Below the pieces are notes generated by a model. That model saw nothing but the letters and a program-made list of their open reading frames with translations, searched no databases and had not been told where the DNA came from. Position numbers and translations under genes: made by a program. A stretch of DNA of 64,000 nucleotides. Source: CAXBCP01 sp047638395. Lineage in GTDB: Bacteria; Pseudomonadota; Alphaproteobacteria; MPNO01; UBA830. Position 1 is the first letter of the stretch, and each line of letters begins with the position of its first letter. The DNA lies in NCBI GenBank assembly GCA_047638395.1, contig JBLIMV010000008.1, positions 62,001 through 126,000 on the forward strand, written 5' to 3'. Shown in pieces: positions 54,680 through 63,046 of the stretch.

Positions 54680-55342
54680 TCACTTCCAGTGCGGCGGATA
54701 AGCGTTCTCATACCCGGGTAATTTTGACATTTCCCTGCACCAGGCATCCGTTCTCGGGAAATTGTCAGCAAGCGGATAGATCGCGAGTTCGAGCTCTGCT
54801 TCTCCCTCGCGTGCCGCTGCCCGTACCAACTGCATTATGACCGGATAAACAACGAGATCGGCGGCGCTCAGATTATCCCCCGCGATCCAGGGCGATTTCG
54901 ACAACGACGCTTCTACCAAACTCAGCTCATCGCGTACCTTCGCGGCGGCGGCAACTATCTGCTCGGCGAGTTCCTTCCCCTTGCCACGAAACAGCGGCCG
55001 GGATATTTCGCCGACAGTGTCGCGAAGGTTTCCCTCACACTCACAAATCGCCTGCCAGATGCGTCCCGTTTCTGCCGGATCGTTCCCGAAAAGCGGCGGC
55101 TCGGGATGCGCGGCATCGAGATAGGACAGCACGGCGAGTGTCTCACAGACGGACGTGGCTTCATCGATCAGCACCGGCACCTGTCCGCGCGGATTGATTT
55201 TCAGGTAGTCAGGGCTTTTCTGCTCGCGCTTGGCGTTATCAAGCCGCCGCGGCGTATACGAAATTCCTTTGACTTCCAGTGCCAGCATGACGGACCAGCA
55301 CGGCGGCGAGCCGGAAATAAAATAGAGTTCAGGCTGTGTCAT
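54680..55342 (-). CDS. Glutathione S-transferase family protein
   Basis: A 220-residue GST. N-terminal thioredoxin domain with FISGSPPCWSVMLALEVKG, then INPRGQVPVLID and VCETLAVLSYLD, the usual cis-Pro and Glu motifs; C-terminal helical domain with WIAGDNLSAADLVVYPVI. It converges with the RraA-like gene. It is the last gene of a run GST, hpnC, hpnB, PagL-like on the minus strand. Substrate unknown. Confidence 0.9.
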   Translation of the reverse strand: MTQPELYFISGSPPCWSVMLALEVKGISYTPRRLDNAKREQKSPDYLKINPRGQVPVLIDEATSVCETLAVLSYLDAAHPEPPLFGNDPAETGRIWQAICECEGNLRDTVGEISRPLFRGKGKELAEQIVAAAAKVRDELSLVEASLSKSPWIAGDNLSAADLVVYPVIMQLVRAAAREGEAELELAIYPLADNFPRTDAWCREMSKLPGYENAYPPHWK

Positions 55343-55366
55343 TGCACCGTGTCTCCAACTTTTTCA

Positions 55367-56221
55367 TCACCGGAACAGTCCGGTCGCTATCCCGCGCGCA
55401 CCGCAAGACAGAAAATCAAGCTTCCTCAGCGCGACCCGGCCGGCGATCGGATCGCCCTTTCTTAGCAACGTCAGCAGGCGGTCAGCCAGGCGCACAATGA
55501 CGGCCGTTTCCATGGCAAGACGCCGGTTCGTCAGTTGACGGGAAAGCGGGCGCGCCAGTTTCATCAGTTCTTCGCACCCGTCGAGGCACTGATCGATCAC
55601 CTGGCGAAGACCCGGCGTCGCCGCATCCCGGTCGAGATCATCGATCGTTACACCCGCCGCGACCATCCAGTCGCCCGGCAGATAGACGCGGTTCAGCGCG
55701 TGGTAATCGTCCGCAAGGTCCTGGAGATGGTTCAGGACCTGCAGCACGTTACACAGGGCGTCCGACCCGACGAACTTCGCATTATCCTCACCATGCAGGT
55801 CCAGCAGGAAGCGCCCGACCGGGGATGCCGATAACGCGCAATACCCCATCAGATCGTCCCAACTGTCATAGCGCTGCTTCACTGCATCCTGCTTAAATGC
55901 CTGGATAAGATCGATGGCATGCCGGAGCGGTACAGCGGTCGCCTCAGCGCTACGGCGGACGGCATAGGATTTCTCCAGCGCCGGGTCGTCCGGTATCTCG
56001 CCGGTCAGGGCTTTTTCGAACCGGTCGAGCCGGGCAAGCTTGTCTTCCGGTGACAGCGCAGCGTTATCGGCGATGTCATCGGTCGCCCGGGCCAGGGCAT
56101 AATAGGTCGCTACATGCGGGCGTAGGGCTTTAGGCAGCAGGAACGACCCGACCGGGAAATTCTCATCGCCGGAGCCTTTACCCGTCGGTGTTTCGATACT
56201 GTTGGCGCCAGTTTGCGTCAC
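55367..56221 (-). CDS. hpnC: Squalene/phytoene synthase family protein HpnC (hydroxysqualene synthase)
   Basis: A 284-residue (if started at the GTG at 56221) prenyltransferase. The motif ENFPVGSFLLP is the HpnC signature, followed by the first Asp-rich motif ATDDIADN and the second, LQDLADDYHALN, near 190. HpnC turns presqualene diphosphate into hydroxysqualene on the way to hopanoids. A TTG at 56263 would add 14 residues. The gene for the glycosyltransferase HpnB is immediately upstream. HpnD and HpnE genes, its usual partners, are not in the window. Confidence 0.88.
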   Translation of the reverse strand: MTQTGANSIETPTGKGSGDENFPVGSFLLPKALRPHVATYYALARATDDIADNAALSPEDKLARLDRFEKALTGEIPDDPALEKSYAVRRSAEATAVPLRHAIDLIQAFKQDAVKQRYDSWDDLMGYCALSASPVGRFLLDLHGEDNAKFVGSDALCNVLQVLNHLQDLADDYHALNRVYLPGDWMVAAGVTIDDLDRDAATPGLRQVIDQCLDGCEELMKLARPLSRQLTNRRLAMETAVIVRLADRLLTLLRKGDPIAGRVALRKLDFLSCGARGIATGLFR

Positions 56222-56284
56222 GTCTGTCTCAAGCCCTGAGGAATGAATGAACTGACCGAGCAATCGCGCCCGGTGCGCCGTCTG

Positions 56285-57451
56285 TCAAGGTCGATAGGTT
56301 CGCCCTTTCCAGGCCCCGCCCTTGCCGAGCCAATGCCGGCGGGCCGAGTCGAGGGTCATGAGCGTATACAAAACCCCCGCGAACGGCAGCGTGAAGCCAT
56401 ACCACGGGCTCAGACCATAGCGGTACATCGTTGGGGCGAAGGCCCAGCCCATGGCGAACCAGGCCGCAAACGCCGCCACCGCCGCCGGCAAATCGCCAAT
56501 GATAGCCGCCCATGCCAAAATCACTGGTGGGGCGAGATAGAGGAACGCCATCCCAATGACCGTGCCGAGCAACGCAAATACAGAATAATTCAGCTGGTGA
56601 AATGCGGTCCGAGCCACCATCCGCCATGTCTCTCCGAGCGATCCATACGCCCGGATACTCCGGGTTTCGGTCGCCAGTGCCAGTCGGATTCTGCCGCCGG
56701 ACGATTTGATTTTTTGCGCCAGCGCGCAATCGTCAATCAGTTCGCCGGCGATTGCTTCAATCCCGCCAATCCTCGCGAGCGCCGACCGGCGTACGAGCAT
56801 TGATCCCCCAGCCGCAGCGGCGGTCTTACGCGCCGGATCGTTGACCCAGGGAAACGGATAGAGCTTCTGGAAGAAAAACACGAATGCGGGGATAAGCAGC
56901 ACATCCCACAGGCGTTCAATGCGAAGTCGCACCATCAGCGAATTGAGGTCCAGATCCGCATGTTCGGAACCGGCTATCAAAGAAGCGAGCTCGCCGGGAT
57001 GGTGCGCGATATCTGCATCCGTCAGCCACACGTATTCCGCGGAGGTGTCTACTTCGTCCATCGCGGCCAGCCCTTGCGACACCGCCCACATTTTACCGGT
57101 CCATCCCGGCGGCGTATCACTGCCATTGACGACCGTTACACCAGAGATCTTGCGCGCAACCGCGGCTGTATCATCAGCACTGCGGTCGTCGACGAGAAAA
57201 ACCCGGACATTCCCGTCATACTTTTGGGCGGCGAGAGAGGATAAGGATTCTTCGATAACATCGGCTTCGTTCCGAGCCGGCACGACCACCGCAACGGCAG
57301 GCCAGCGATCAGGCTGGAATTCCCCTTCGACCAGGCACTGGTCCGCCCGCCAAAAATCTCCACGGAGGGACATCAACGCGCCCCATGCGACCAAAACCGC
57401 AATCGCCAGATAAAAGGTTATGGACGCAGAAAGGGCGCCATCGAATGTCAT
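56285..57451 (-). CDS. hpnB: Hopene-associated glycosyltransferase HpnB
   Basis: A 388-residue membrane glycosyltransferase. An N-terminal membrane helix (about 10-30), then a GT-A domain: VVVPARNEADVIEESL near 55, FLVDDRSADDT with the first Asp near 87, WLTDADIAH near 140 (DxD), then GELIDDCALAQKI near 235 and several C-terminal membrane helices. It is called HpnB because of this layout and its neighbour hpnC. Its role in hopanoid decoration is not firmly known. It follows the PagL-like gene by 27 bases. Confidence 0.88.
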   Translation of the reverse strand: MTFDGALSASITFYLAIAVLVAWGALMSLRGDFWRADQCLVEGEFQPDRWPAVAVVVPARNEADVIEESLSSLAAQKYDGNVRVFLVDDRSADDTAAVARKISGVTVVNGSDTPPGWTGKMWAVSQGLAAMDEVDTSAEYVWLTDADIAHHPGELASLIAGSEHADLDLNSLMVRLRIERLWDVLLIPAFVFFFQKLYPFPWVNDPARKTAAAAGGSMLVRRSALARIGGIEAIAGELIDDCALAQKIKSSGGRIRLALATETRSIRAYGSLGETWRMVARTAFHQLNYSVFALLGTVIGMAFLYLAPPVILAWAAIIGDLPAAVAAFAAWFAMGWAFAPTMYRYGLSPWYGFTLPFAGVLYTLMTLDSARRHWLGKGGAWKGRTYRP

Positions 57452-57478
57452 ATAACGACCCGGTTAATGACCAGGCCG

Positions 57479-58414
57479 TCAGTCAAACGCGTATCTGTAT
57501 CGGAGACCCGCAAAATTCATACCGTCATTATCGTCGTCAAAAAGACCAGCATTCGACATATGGGCAAGATATACGGAAATACCATGACGCCCTGCCAATC
57601 GATATCCAAGCTCGATGCTTTCCCGAAACAGAACCTGCGATCCCAGGTACACGTCGCCGTTATCGAAAAACGAACGAAGGCCCGGCAGGGTGCAGCTATC
57701 TCCCAGCCTGCAATCCCGCGTGGGGCGGTGGAGATTGCCGGTATGATACGCAAATCCAAAGGAAGCGCCGACAAACCACCCGCTCTCTGACTGATACTGC
57801 CACCCCAACGCAAGGTATGCGGTATGGGTTTCGTCTTCGGTGTTGATGGTGCCGCCAAGAACCGGGTGCGGCGAGAACAGAAATTTCAAATATCTGTTTT
57901 CGAATGACGCGAATGTCACCTTGCGGAAAACGATCTCCAGGTTCACATCGAACGTATCGGCTTCCATGTGGTCCTGCCCGGGATCATGGCTCAAGCCGCC
58001 CAGTACAATCACTGAGATAAACGATGGACGGGTCGGTGTTGCTGAACCTGCCATTTTTGGAGAAAACGACGACGCTGTCTGTCGCGTGGAGAGGAATACC
58101 GGCGACGCTCCCGACGGCGAACCTGAATTCGCTGACCGATAACGGCTGTCAGGGAGTGATGCCTTCTTTTGGTAGAACGCCCGCCCCGCCGGTACCGTCG
58201 GCCGGGGCGCAAAAGCGGGTTGCACTGCGTTCACAGCCCCGGACAGATGTGGATTTTGAAACGGATGAGGCTCTAACAGCATCCTGCTCATGTCGTATAG
58301 CCGGCTCCCGACAAATGCCGGATTCTCAACCGGCACACCCACCGTCACGGTCAATGCAAATGTAAGAATACCAATCCCCGCCCCACAGGCAGATTTTAGC
58401 CGCGCGATCCCCAT
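57479..58414 (-). CDS. PagL-like lipid A 3-O-deacylase / acyloxyacyl hydrolase-like protein with a long N-terminal extension
   Basis: A 311-residue protein. The C-terminal 160 residues look like a small outer-membrane barrel: alternating strands VFRKVTFASFENRYLKFLF, AYLALGWQYQSES, WFVGASFGFAYHTGN and the end SVYLAHMSNAGLFDDDN followed by GLRYRY. The His and Ser of the H-x-S-N-A-G motif of PagL are present. The site of the PagL glutamate is Asn in NDGMN, if the alignment is right. An N-terminal hydrophobic signal (about 10-30) is followed by a Pro- and Ser-rich region to about residue 140 that PagL lacks. ATG at 58414 has GGGGGA before it. It heads the hpnB-hpnC-GST run. Confidence 0.7.
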   Translation of the reverse strand: MGIARLKSACGAGIGILTFALTVTVGVPVENPAFVGSRLYDMSRMLLEPHPFQNPHLSGAVNAVQPAFAPRPTVPAGRAFYQKKASLPDSRYRSANSGSPSGASPVFLSTRQTASSFSPKMAGSATPTRPSFISVIVLGGLSHDPGQDHMEADTFDVNLEIVFRKVTFASFENRYLKFLFSPHPVLGGTINTEDETHTAYLALGWQYQSESGWFVGASFGFAYHTGNLHRPTRDCRLGDSCTLPGLRSFFDNGDVYLGSQVLFRESIELGYRLAGRHGISVYLAHMSNAGLFDDDNDGMNFAGLRYRYAFD

Positions 58415-58501
58415 CTCGTCCCCCAGCGAACACACCCCATAATTGCCTGATTTTTGACCGAATCTAGCGGCACCAGCAAGTACGGGCGCTCAATCCATGG
58501 G

Positions 58502-59263
58502 TCAGACGCGGTAGGCATATTCCTTATCGGCATCCCGCTCGATGTCCGGCGGATAGGATGCCCTCTTATCGGCATAGTATTGTTCGCGATGAGCACCTTC
58601 GGACGCTTTGTTATAGGTCACGTACAACACACGCCGCGGGTCTGACGTCAGATTGGGTGCCGACCGGTGGGGCAGATAGGAATCGAAGAACAGCACGTCG
58701 CCCGGTTCGCCCGGATAGGCGACAAATTCGACACCCTCGAGCTGATTACCTTCGAGCGGCTCCCACAGATCGCCTACAAGCGCGGCCCTGTGATCCCAAT
58801 GGGCAAGCTCCAGACAGCCATTCTCTTCCGTTGCAGGGTCGACGATTACGGTCGCCGTGATAAACAGCCCCGCATAACTCTCCCAACCGGCCTGGGCATC
58901 CTGATGCGCATCGAAACCACCGCCGCCTGGCAGCTTGAAGTTAATCTTTTCCTTGAACAAAACCGCGTCTTCTTCCAACAAACTGCTGCAGGCTGATTTA
59001 AGGTTGTCCTCGAACAGGGCCGCCATCTGAGCGTGGTAGGGCACAAAATTCTCAACCCGGTTCAGGACGCGTTCGCTTGGCTCCGCCAGTGAGTTCTCGA
59101 AATACATCATGTGCTCGCCCGCAGTTTCGGGCCAATGCTGTATGTCGCTCACCCACCGGGTGATCTCTTTCATCTGTTCCGCGTCGTACACCCCGCGTAC
59201 GGCCAGGAAGCCCTGACGGTGCCAGTCTTCCAGCATCGCGTCGGTAACAAAATCTGCTTTCAT
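58502..59263 (-). CDS. Phytanoyl-CoA dioxygenase (PhyH) family protein
   Basis: A 253-residue Fe(II)/2-oxoglutarate dioxygenase. The iron ligands are His and Asp in FDAHQDAQAG near 125 and His in YLPHRSAPN near 208; the 2-oxoglutarate Arg may be in DPRRVLYV near 218. Upstream segment WHRQGFLAVRGVYDAEQM is the family start. The start at 59263 has AGGTG before it. It is on the same strand as the PagL-like gene, 87 bases upstream. Substrate unknown; members act on acyl-CoA, ectoine or other small compounds. Confidence 0.88.
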   Translation of the reverse strand: MKADFVTDAMLEDWHRQGFLAVRGVYDAEQMKEITRWVSDIQHWPETAGEHMMYFENSLAEPSERVLNRVENFVPYHAQMAALFEDNLKSACSSLLEEDAVLFKEKINFKLPGGGGFDAHQDAQAGWESYAGLFITATVIVDPATEENGCLELAHWDHRAALVGDLWEPLEGNQLEGVEFVAYPGEPGDVLFFDSYLPHRSAPNLTSDPRRVLYVTYNKASEGAHREQYYADKRASYPPDIERDADKEYAYRV

Positions 59264-59403
59264 AATGCTCACCTATGACAAAGCTTACCGACCATGTTCT
59301 TAACCTGAATCAATCTATGAATGGAAGCCGCCAACGCCGCCTCGCAACGTCCATGATTCGGTATATGATATTCCCACTTTGTAGCAAAAAATCGGAGCGT
59401 ATC

Positions 59404-59655
59404 ATGGGTATTTTGACATGGATTATTCTTGGTCTTGTAGCCGGCCTTATCGCCAAATTCGTTATGCCGGGAAAAGACCCGGGCGGCTTGATTGTGACGA
59501 TCATCGTCGGTATTGCCGGGGCGGTTATCGGCGGATTTGTCGCCGGTGCGATCGGCTTCGGCGCGGTAAGCGGCGTCAACATCCGTTCGATCGTTATCGC
59601 GGCGATTGGCGCCTTCGCGCTCCTTTTCGCACTCCGGATGCTCAAACGGGGCTAG
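59404..59655 (+). CDS. GlsB/YeaQ/YmgE family small membrane stress protein
   Basis: An 83-residue protein with three membrane helices and the Gly-rich pattern of the family: LTWIILGLVAGLIAKFVMPG, then GGLIVTIIVGIAGAVIGGFVAG, and a final helix. The start at 59404 has GGAGCG before it. Members are often stress-induced inner-membrane proteins of unknown function. It converges with the small Pmp3-like gene. Confidence 0.9.
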   Translation: MGILTWIILGLVAGLIAKFVMPGKDPGGLIVTIIVGIAGAVIGGFVAGAIGFGAVSGVNIRSIVIAAIGAFALLFALRMLKRG

Positions 59656-59673
59656 AAGGCCTCAGCGAGACGG

Positions 59674-59925
59674 CTAATTGTCACCCGAGATTGTGTCCAC
59701 CAGGGCGCGGTCCCGGGCGGCCTGATTGCGTCCGTGCACGGTAAACATTCCGTGTGCGATGCAGGCGATCCAGATCACGAACGTGATACCGCTGCCAAAG
59801 CCGAATGTGCCAATAAAGACCAACAGGCCAAATATCAGCAGAAGAAGGTTGAAAATTGCCTGGAAAGGCTTGCCACACAGTAGAATCGCCAGCGGCGGTA
59901 CAATAATGGCAACCAGATAAAGCAT
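59674..59925 (-). CDS. YqaE/Pmp3 family membrane protein
   Basis: An 83-residue protein with two membrane helices, typical of the YqaE/Pmp3 family: LVAIIVPPLAILLCGKPFQA, NLLLLIFGLLVFIGT. The short C-terminal part GRNQAARDRALVDTISGDN is polar. Pmp3-like proteins affect membrane potential and salt tolerance in yeast and plants; the bacterial role is unknown. It is convergent with the GlsB-like gene and divergent from hpnH. Confidence 0.85.
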   Translation of the reverse strand: MLYLVAIIVPPLAILLCGKPFQAIFNLLLLIFGLLVFIGTFGFGSGITFVIWIACIAHGMFTVHGRNQAARDRALVDTISGDN

Positions 59926-60026
59926 TTTAAATCCCCCGTTCAGACTTCGGACAGTATAAGGTACCGATTGAATCGGCGCATGTGTTCCTGAAAGCCGAAT
60001 GCGTGATATATATTTGTATCAAGGGC

Positions 60027-60055
60027 TTGGACTGATGCGCGGACCGCCCTATATC
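60027..60055 (+). promoter_or_regulatory. Sigma-70-type promoter for hpnH
   Basis: TTGGAC (60027-60032), 17 bases, TATATC (60050-60055). It is the best promoter match upstream of hpnH and predicts a leader of about 45-50 bases. Confidence 0.5.
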
Positions 60056-60072
60056 GAGTGATAATGTTCCCT

Positions 60073-60096
60073 CCCCGGTGTCGCCGGGGATTTTTT
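60073..60096 (+). promoter_or_regulatory. Terminator-like hairpin in the hpnH leader (possible attenuator)
   Basis: CCCCGG (60073-60078), loop TGTCG, CCGGGG (60084-60089), then ATTTTTT to 60096, directly before the AAAAAGGAAG ribosome binding site of hpnH. Its place inside the leader suggests attenuation; no plus-strand gene lies close upstream to need a terminator. Confidence 0.6.
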
Positions 60097-60110
60097 AAAA
60101 AGGAAGCTTT

Positions 60111-61265
60111 GTGGGCGTTCCATTTTCCCAGCAGGCTCGCGTCGGAGCCTACGTCGTCAAACAGCACCTCAGGGGCGTCAAGCGGTATCCGCTTGTGCTT
60201 ATGCTGGAGCCGCTGTTCCGCTGCAATCTCGCCTGTGCGGGCTGCGGCAAGATCGACTATCCGAGCTCAATCCTGAACAAACGTATTTCCGTCGAAGACG
60301 CGATCAGTGCAGCCGAAGAATGCGGCGCGCCCGTCGTGTCGATCGCCGGTGGTGAGCCCCTGATCCACAAGGAAATCGACCAGATCGTCGTCGAGCTGAT
60401 CAAGCGCAAGAAGTTCGTTTACCTGTGCACGAATGCGCTGCTGCTCGAAAAACATCTCGACCGGTTCACGCCGTCGAAATTCCTGACGTTCTCGATCCAT
60501 CTGGACGGCGAAAAGGCCGAGCACGATGCCGCCGTCTGTCAGGACGGCGTCTACGAAAAAGCCATCGCAGCGATTGCGGCGGCCAAGGCGAAAGGCTTCC
60601 GGGTAAACGTCAATTCGACCCTGTTCGATAACGCGACTTCCGAAGGAGCGGCCCGCTTCTTCGACACCGCGACCGGCCTTGGCGTGGACGGCATCACCGT
60701 CTCCCCCGGGTTCTCCTACGAACGCGCGCCGAACCAGGAACACTTCCTGAACCGCAAACGCACCAAGGAACTTTTCCGCGGTATCTTCGAGCGTGGCAAA
60801 GGCAAAAACTGGCCGCTGTCGCACTCATCGATGTATCTCGATTTTCTTGCCGGCAATCAGGACTACCGCTGCACGCCGTGGGGCAATCCGACACGGACGG
60901 TCTTTGGCTGGCAGAAGCCCTGCTACCTGCTGGGCGAAGGCTACGTAAATTCATTCCGCGAGCTGATGGATGATACCGACTGGGATCTCTACGGCACCGG
61001 CAATTACGAAAAATGCGCCGACTGCATGGCCCATTGCGGCTATGAAGCGACGGCCGTTGCCGACATGGTCCGCAAGCCCTGGAAAGGCCTGAAAGCCGCT
61101 ATCTCAGGTATCAAGACCCAGGGCGATATGGCACCGGAAATTCCACTGGAGAATGCCCGCAAGGCTGATTTTGTGTTTGAGAAGGTGGTCGAGGACCAGC
61201 TTCGCCGGGCCGAGATGCATGCGACGGGCGCCGAAGGCTCCGACGAGGATTCCCGCGCCGCCTGA
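60111..61265 (+). CDS. hpnH: Adenosyl-hopene transferase HpnH (radical SAM)
   Basis: A 384-residue radical SAM enzyme that adds an adenosyl group to hopene, first step of extended hopanoid side chains. The cluster motif is CNLACAGCGKIDYP near residue 42 (CxxxCxxC), followed by SIAGGEPLIHKEI near 80, and a C-terminal region with FGWQKPCYLLGEGY, and Cys-rich CADCMAHCGYEAT near 305. The start is GTG with AAAGGAAG before it. It is 3.6 kb from hpnB and hpnC, with unrelated genes between. Confidence 0.95.
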   Translation: MGVPFSQQARVGAYVVKQHLRGVKRYPLVLMLEPLFRCNLACAGCGKIDYPSSILNKRISVEDAISAAEECGAPVVSIAGGEPLIHKEIDQIVVELIKRKKFVYLCTNALLLEKHLDRFTPSKFLTFSIHLDGEKAEHDAAVCQDGVYEKAIAAIAAAKAKGFRVNVNSTLFDNATSEGAARFFDTATGLGVDGITVSPGFSYERAPNQEHFLNRKRTKELFRGIFERGKGKNWPLSHSSMYLDFLAGNQDYRCTPWGNPTRTVFGWQKPCYLLGEGYVNSFRELMDDTDWDLYGTGNYEKCADCMAHCGYEATAVADMVRKPWKGLKAAISGIKTQGDMAPEIPLENARKADFVFEKVVEDQLRRAEMHATGAEGSDEDSRAA

Positions 61266-61291
61266 CATCATCGCTCATCGTAAATAATAAA

Positions 61292-61321
61292 GCCGCCCCG
61301 GTATCCCCGGGGCGGCTTTTT
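61292..61321 (+). terminator. Intrinsic terminator of hpnH
   Basis: GCCGCCCCGG (61292-61301) with CCGGGGCGGC (61307-61316), loop of five, then TTTTT. Confidence 0.92.
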
Positions 61322-61346
61322 CGTGAGTGTCTCTGGCTATCCCGGC

Positions 61347-62204
61347 CTACTTGCCGTCTTTGTGCCAGCGCACCATGCGATCGATATTCATCGGCACCCA
61401 ATCCTTGTAGCCGCGCCATTTCGCATATTTGGCAAACGTGCCATCGGTCGCCAGTGATGCCGGGTCTTTACCCATTGCCAGGGCCATCTTTACCGATGAC
61501 GTCAGCAGCTCCAGGTATTCACGCTTTGCCGTCACCGCACTTTTGGGCGCGGTGGGCGGACCGTGACCCGGGATAAACCGGTCAAAGTCCATCGCCTCGA
61601 TTTTCCTCAAGGTTGCAATCCAGTTATCCGGGTCACTTTCGCGCATCGTCTTGAAGGCGACAGAACCGGGCGAGACGATATCAACGATGAAGCCGAGTTT
61701 TTCGCTGGGGATCCGCATGACCGCCATGCAGTTCCCGTGGCTTGGCCCAAAATTGAACATCTCCACCGATTTTCCGCCCAGCGTGATGACGTGCGCCCCT
61801 TTCCAGGTCAACGTCGCCGCTGTCTGGCCCGGTGCCTTCATATGCTCGACACAACCCGCATGCGACACAAGCGTAGCACCGGCATCCCTGAACACCTGGC
61901 CGCCGGACGCATGATCGCCATGCTCGTGGCTATACAGCAGGTACTTCACCGGCTTGTCCGTCACTTTGCGGATTTCGGCCAGCATCGCCTTGGCGGCACC
62001 TTCGCTGATCGGATCGGCGACGATGACGCCGTCATCCGTGACCATGAACCATGTCCGGTGGAACATGTTCCGGAACGAATAGACCGAGTCCGAAATCTTG
62101 GTCAGTTCCTGCTTCTTGAAGCCCGGCGGCAGTTGCGCACTGGCGCTGGCACCGAACATGAGGGACAGCCCAATAGCGGCCGCCACTGCGAATGTTTTTC
62201 TCAT
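61347..62204 (-). CDS. Secreted MBL-fold metallo-hydrolase
   Basis: A 285-residue beta-lactamase-fold protein with a signal peptide ending near ASA|QL at residue 23. The zinc motif is SHEHGDHASGG near 95; further ligands are probably His in GPSHGNC near 160, Asp in FIVDIVSPG and His in FIPGHGPP near 220. The start at 62204 has GGGGAG upstream. It would act in the periplasm. It is downstream of the TauE/SafE genes on the same strand; a link is not proven. Confidence 0.88.
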   Translation of the reverse strand: MRKTFAVAAAIGLSLMFGASASAQLPPGFKKQELTKISDSVYSFRNMFHRTWFMVTDDGVIVADPISEGAAKAMLAEIRKVTDKPVKYLLYSHEHGDHASGGQVFRDAGATLVSHAGCVEHMKAPGQTAATLTWKGAHVITLGGKSVEMFNFGPSHGNCMAVMRIPSEKLGFIVDIVSPGSVAFKTMRESDPDNWIATLRKIEAMDFDRFIPGHGPPTAPKSAVTAKREYLELLTSSVKMALAMGKDPASLATDGTFAKYAKWRGYKDWVPMNIDRMVRWHKDGK

Positions 62205-62267
62205 AACGATTACTCCCCTCGAATGGATATCTGGTCCAACTACGCATACGAGTGAAACACGTTTCGT

Positions 62268-62280
62268 CCGCCAGAGGCGG
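62268..62280. repeat. Small hairpin CCGCC-AGA-GGCGG
   Basis: A 5-bp stem with a 3-base loop in the gap between the MBL and TauE genes. No T-run; significance is low. Confidence 0.3.
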
Positions 62281-62302
62281 TGACATTTTGGTGAGTAACG
62301 CG

Positions 62303-63046
62303 TTAACCAGTCACCAGTCCCCACACAAGCTGGACTTCCATCGCGGCGATAATACCGACGATCATCAGGTTAAAGACCCGGGCGCTGACCCTCTTGGTCA
62401 TGCGCATGCCGAGCGGGATGAAAATCATCACCGGGATGATGGCGAGCAGGCCCTGGAAGACACGTTCCTGGTCGTACAGCCCGGCAACGCCGACCCCGAT
62501 CACATGGGTCACGGCAATCGACAGGAACAACAGTGACGTTGCGAAGACATAAGTTTCTTTCACGAAGCCCCAGGCATGCGCCCAGGTGGCGATGAACGGC
62601 CCCGACATACCGGTCGCCCCCTGGCAGACACCGGCGCCAGCGGCAATCAGCGGGGACAGCACGTTGGCAAGCCGGCCTTCGGGCTCAATCTTCAGCTTGA
62701 AAATCACGGTCAGCAGATAAAAGGCGATCCACACGGTGAGTACGATGGTCAGTGTGTGTTCGTCCAGACTGGCGAGCACCCAGGTGCCGAGTGCGACGCC
62801 GCAGGCGGCGGCAATCAGTGGCGGCCAGACCTGCGGGACCTCGCTGATCCGGTGTCGCCACATCCAGACGATCTGGATGTTGGAGAACGCGACCGGGATC
62901 GTGGTGACGACGATCGCGTGCTCAACCCCGAAAAACACCGCAAGGATCGCGATGCTGACCGGCGGCAGGCCGAGACCGGTCATCCCTTTCGCGAACGATC
63001 CGACGGCGAGTGCTGCAAAAATAATGACGAATGATTCAGGTGTCAC
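62303..63046 (-). CDS. Sulfite exporter TauE/SafE family membrane protein (second copy)
   Basis: A 247-residue membrane protein with about eight helices. Family pattern: FAALAVGSFAKGMTGLGLPPVSIAIL at the start in two parts and the repeated SPLIAAGAGVCQGATGMSGPFIATW segment in the second half. The GTG start at 63046 overlaps the stop of the neighbour by GTGA (63043-63046), with GGAAGG upstream. Members export sulphite, sulphonates or other organic anions; substrate unknown. Confidence 0.88.
   Translation of the reverse strand: MTPESFVIIFAALAVGSFAKGMTGLGLPPVSIAILAVFFGVEHAIVVTTIPVAFSNIQIVWMWRHRISEVPQVWPPLIAAACGVALGTWVLASLDEHTLTIVLTVWIAFYLLTVIFKLKIEPEGRLANVLSPLIAAGAGVCQGATGMSGPFIATWAHAWGFVKETYVFATSLLFLSIAVTHVIGVGVAGLYDQERVFQGLLAIIPVMIFIPLGMRMTKRVSARVFNLMIVGIIAAMEVQLVWGLVTG

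Noticed and set aside
59940..60167. Minus-strand frame of 75 codons over the hpnH leader
   Set aside because: It overlaps the promoter, hairpin and hpnH start, and its composition looks non-coding.
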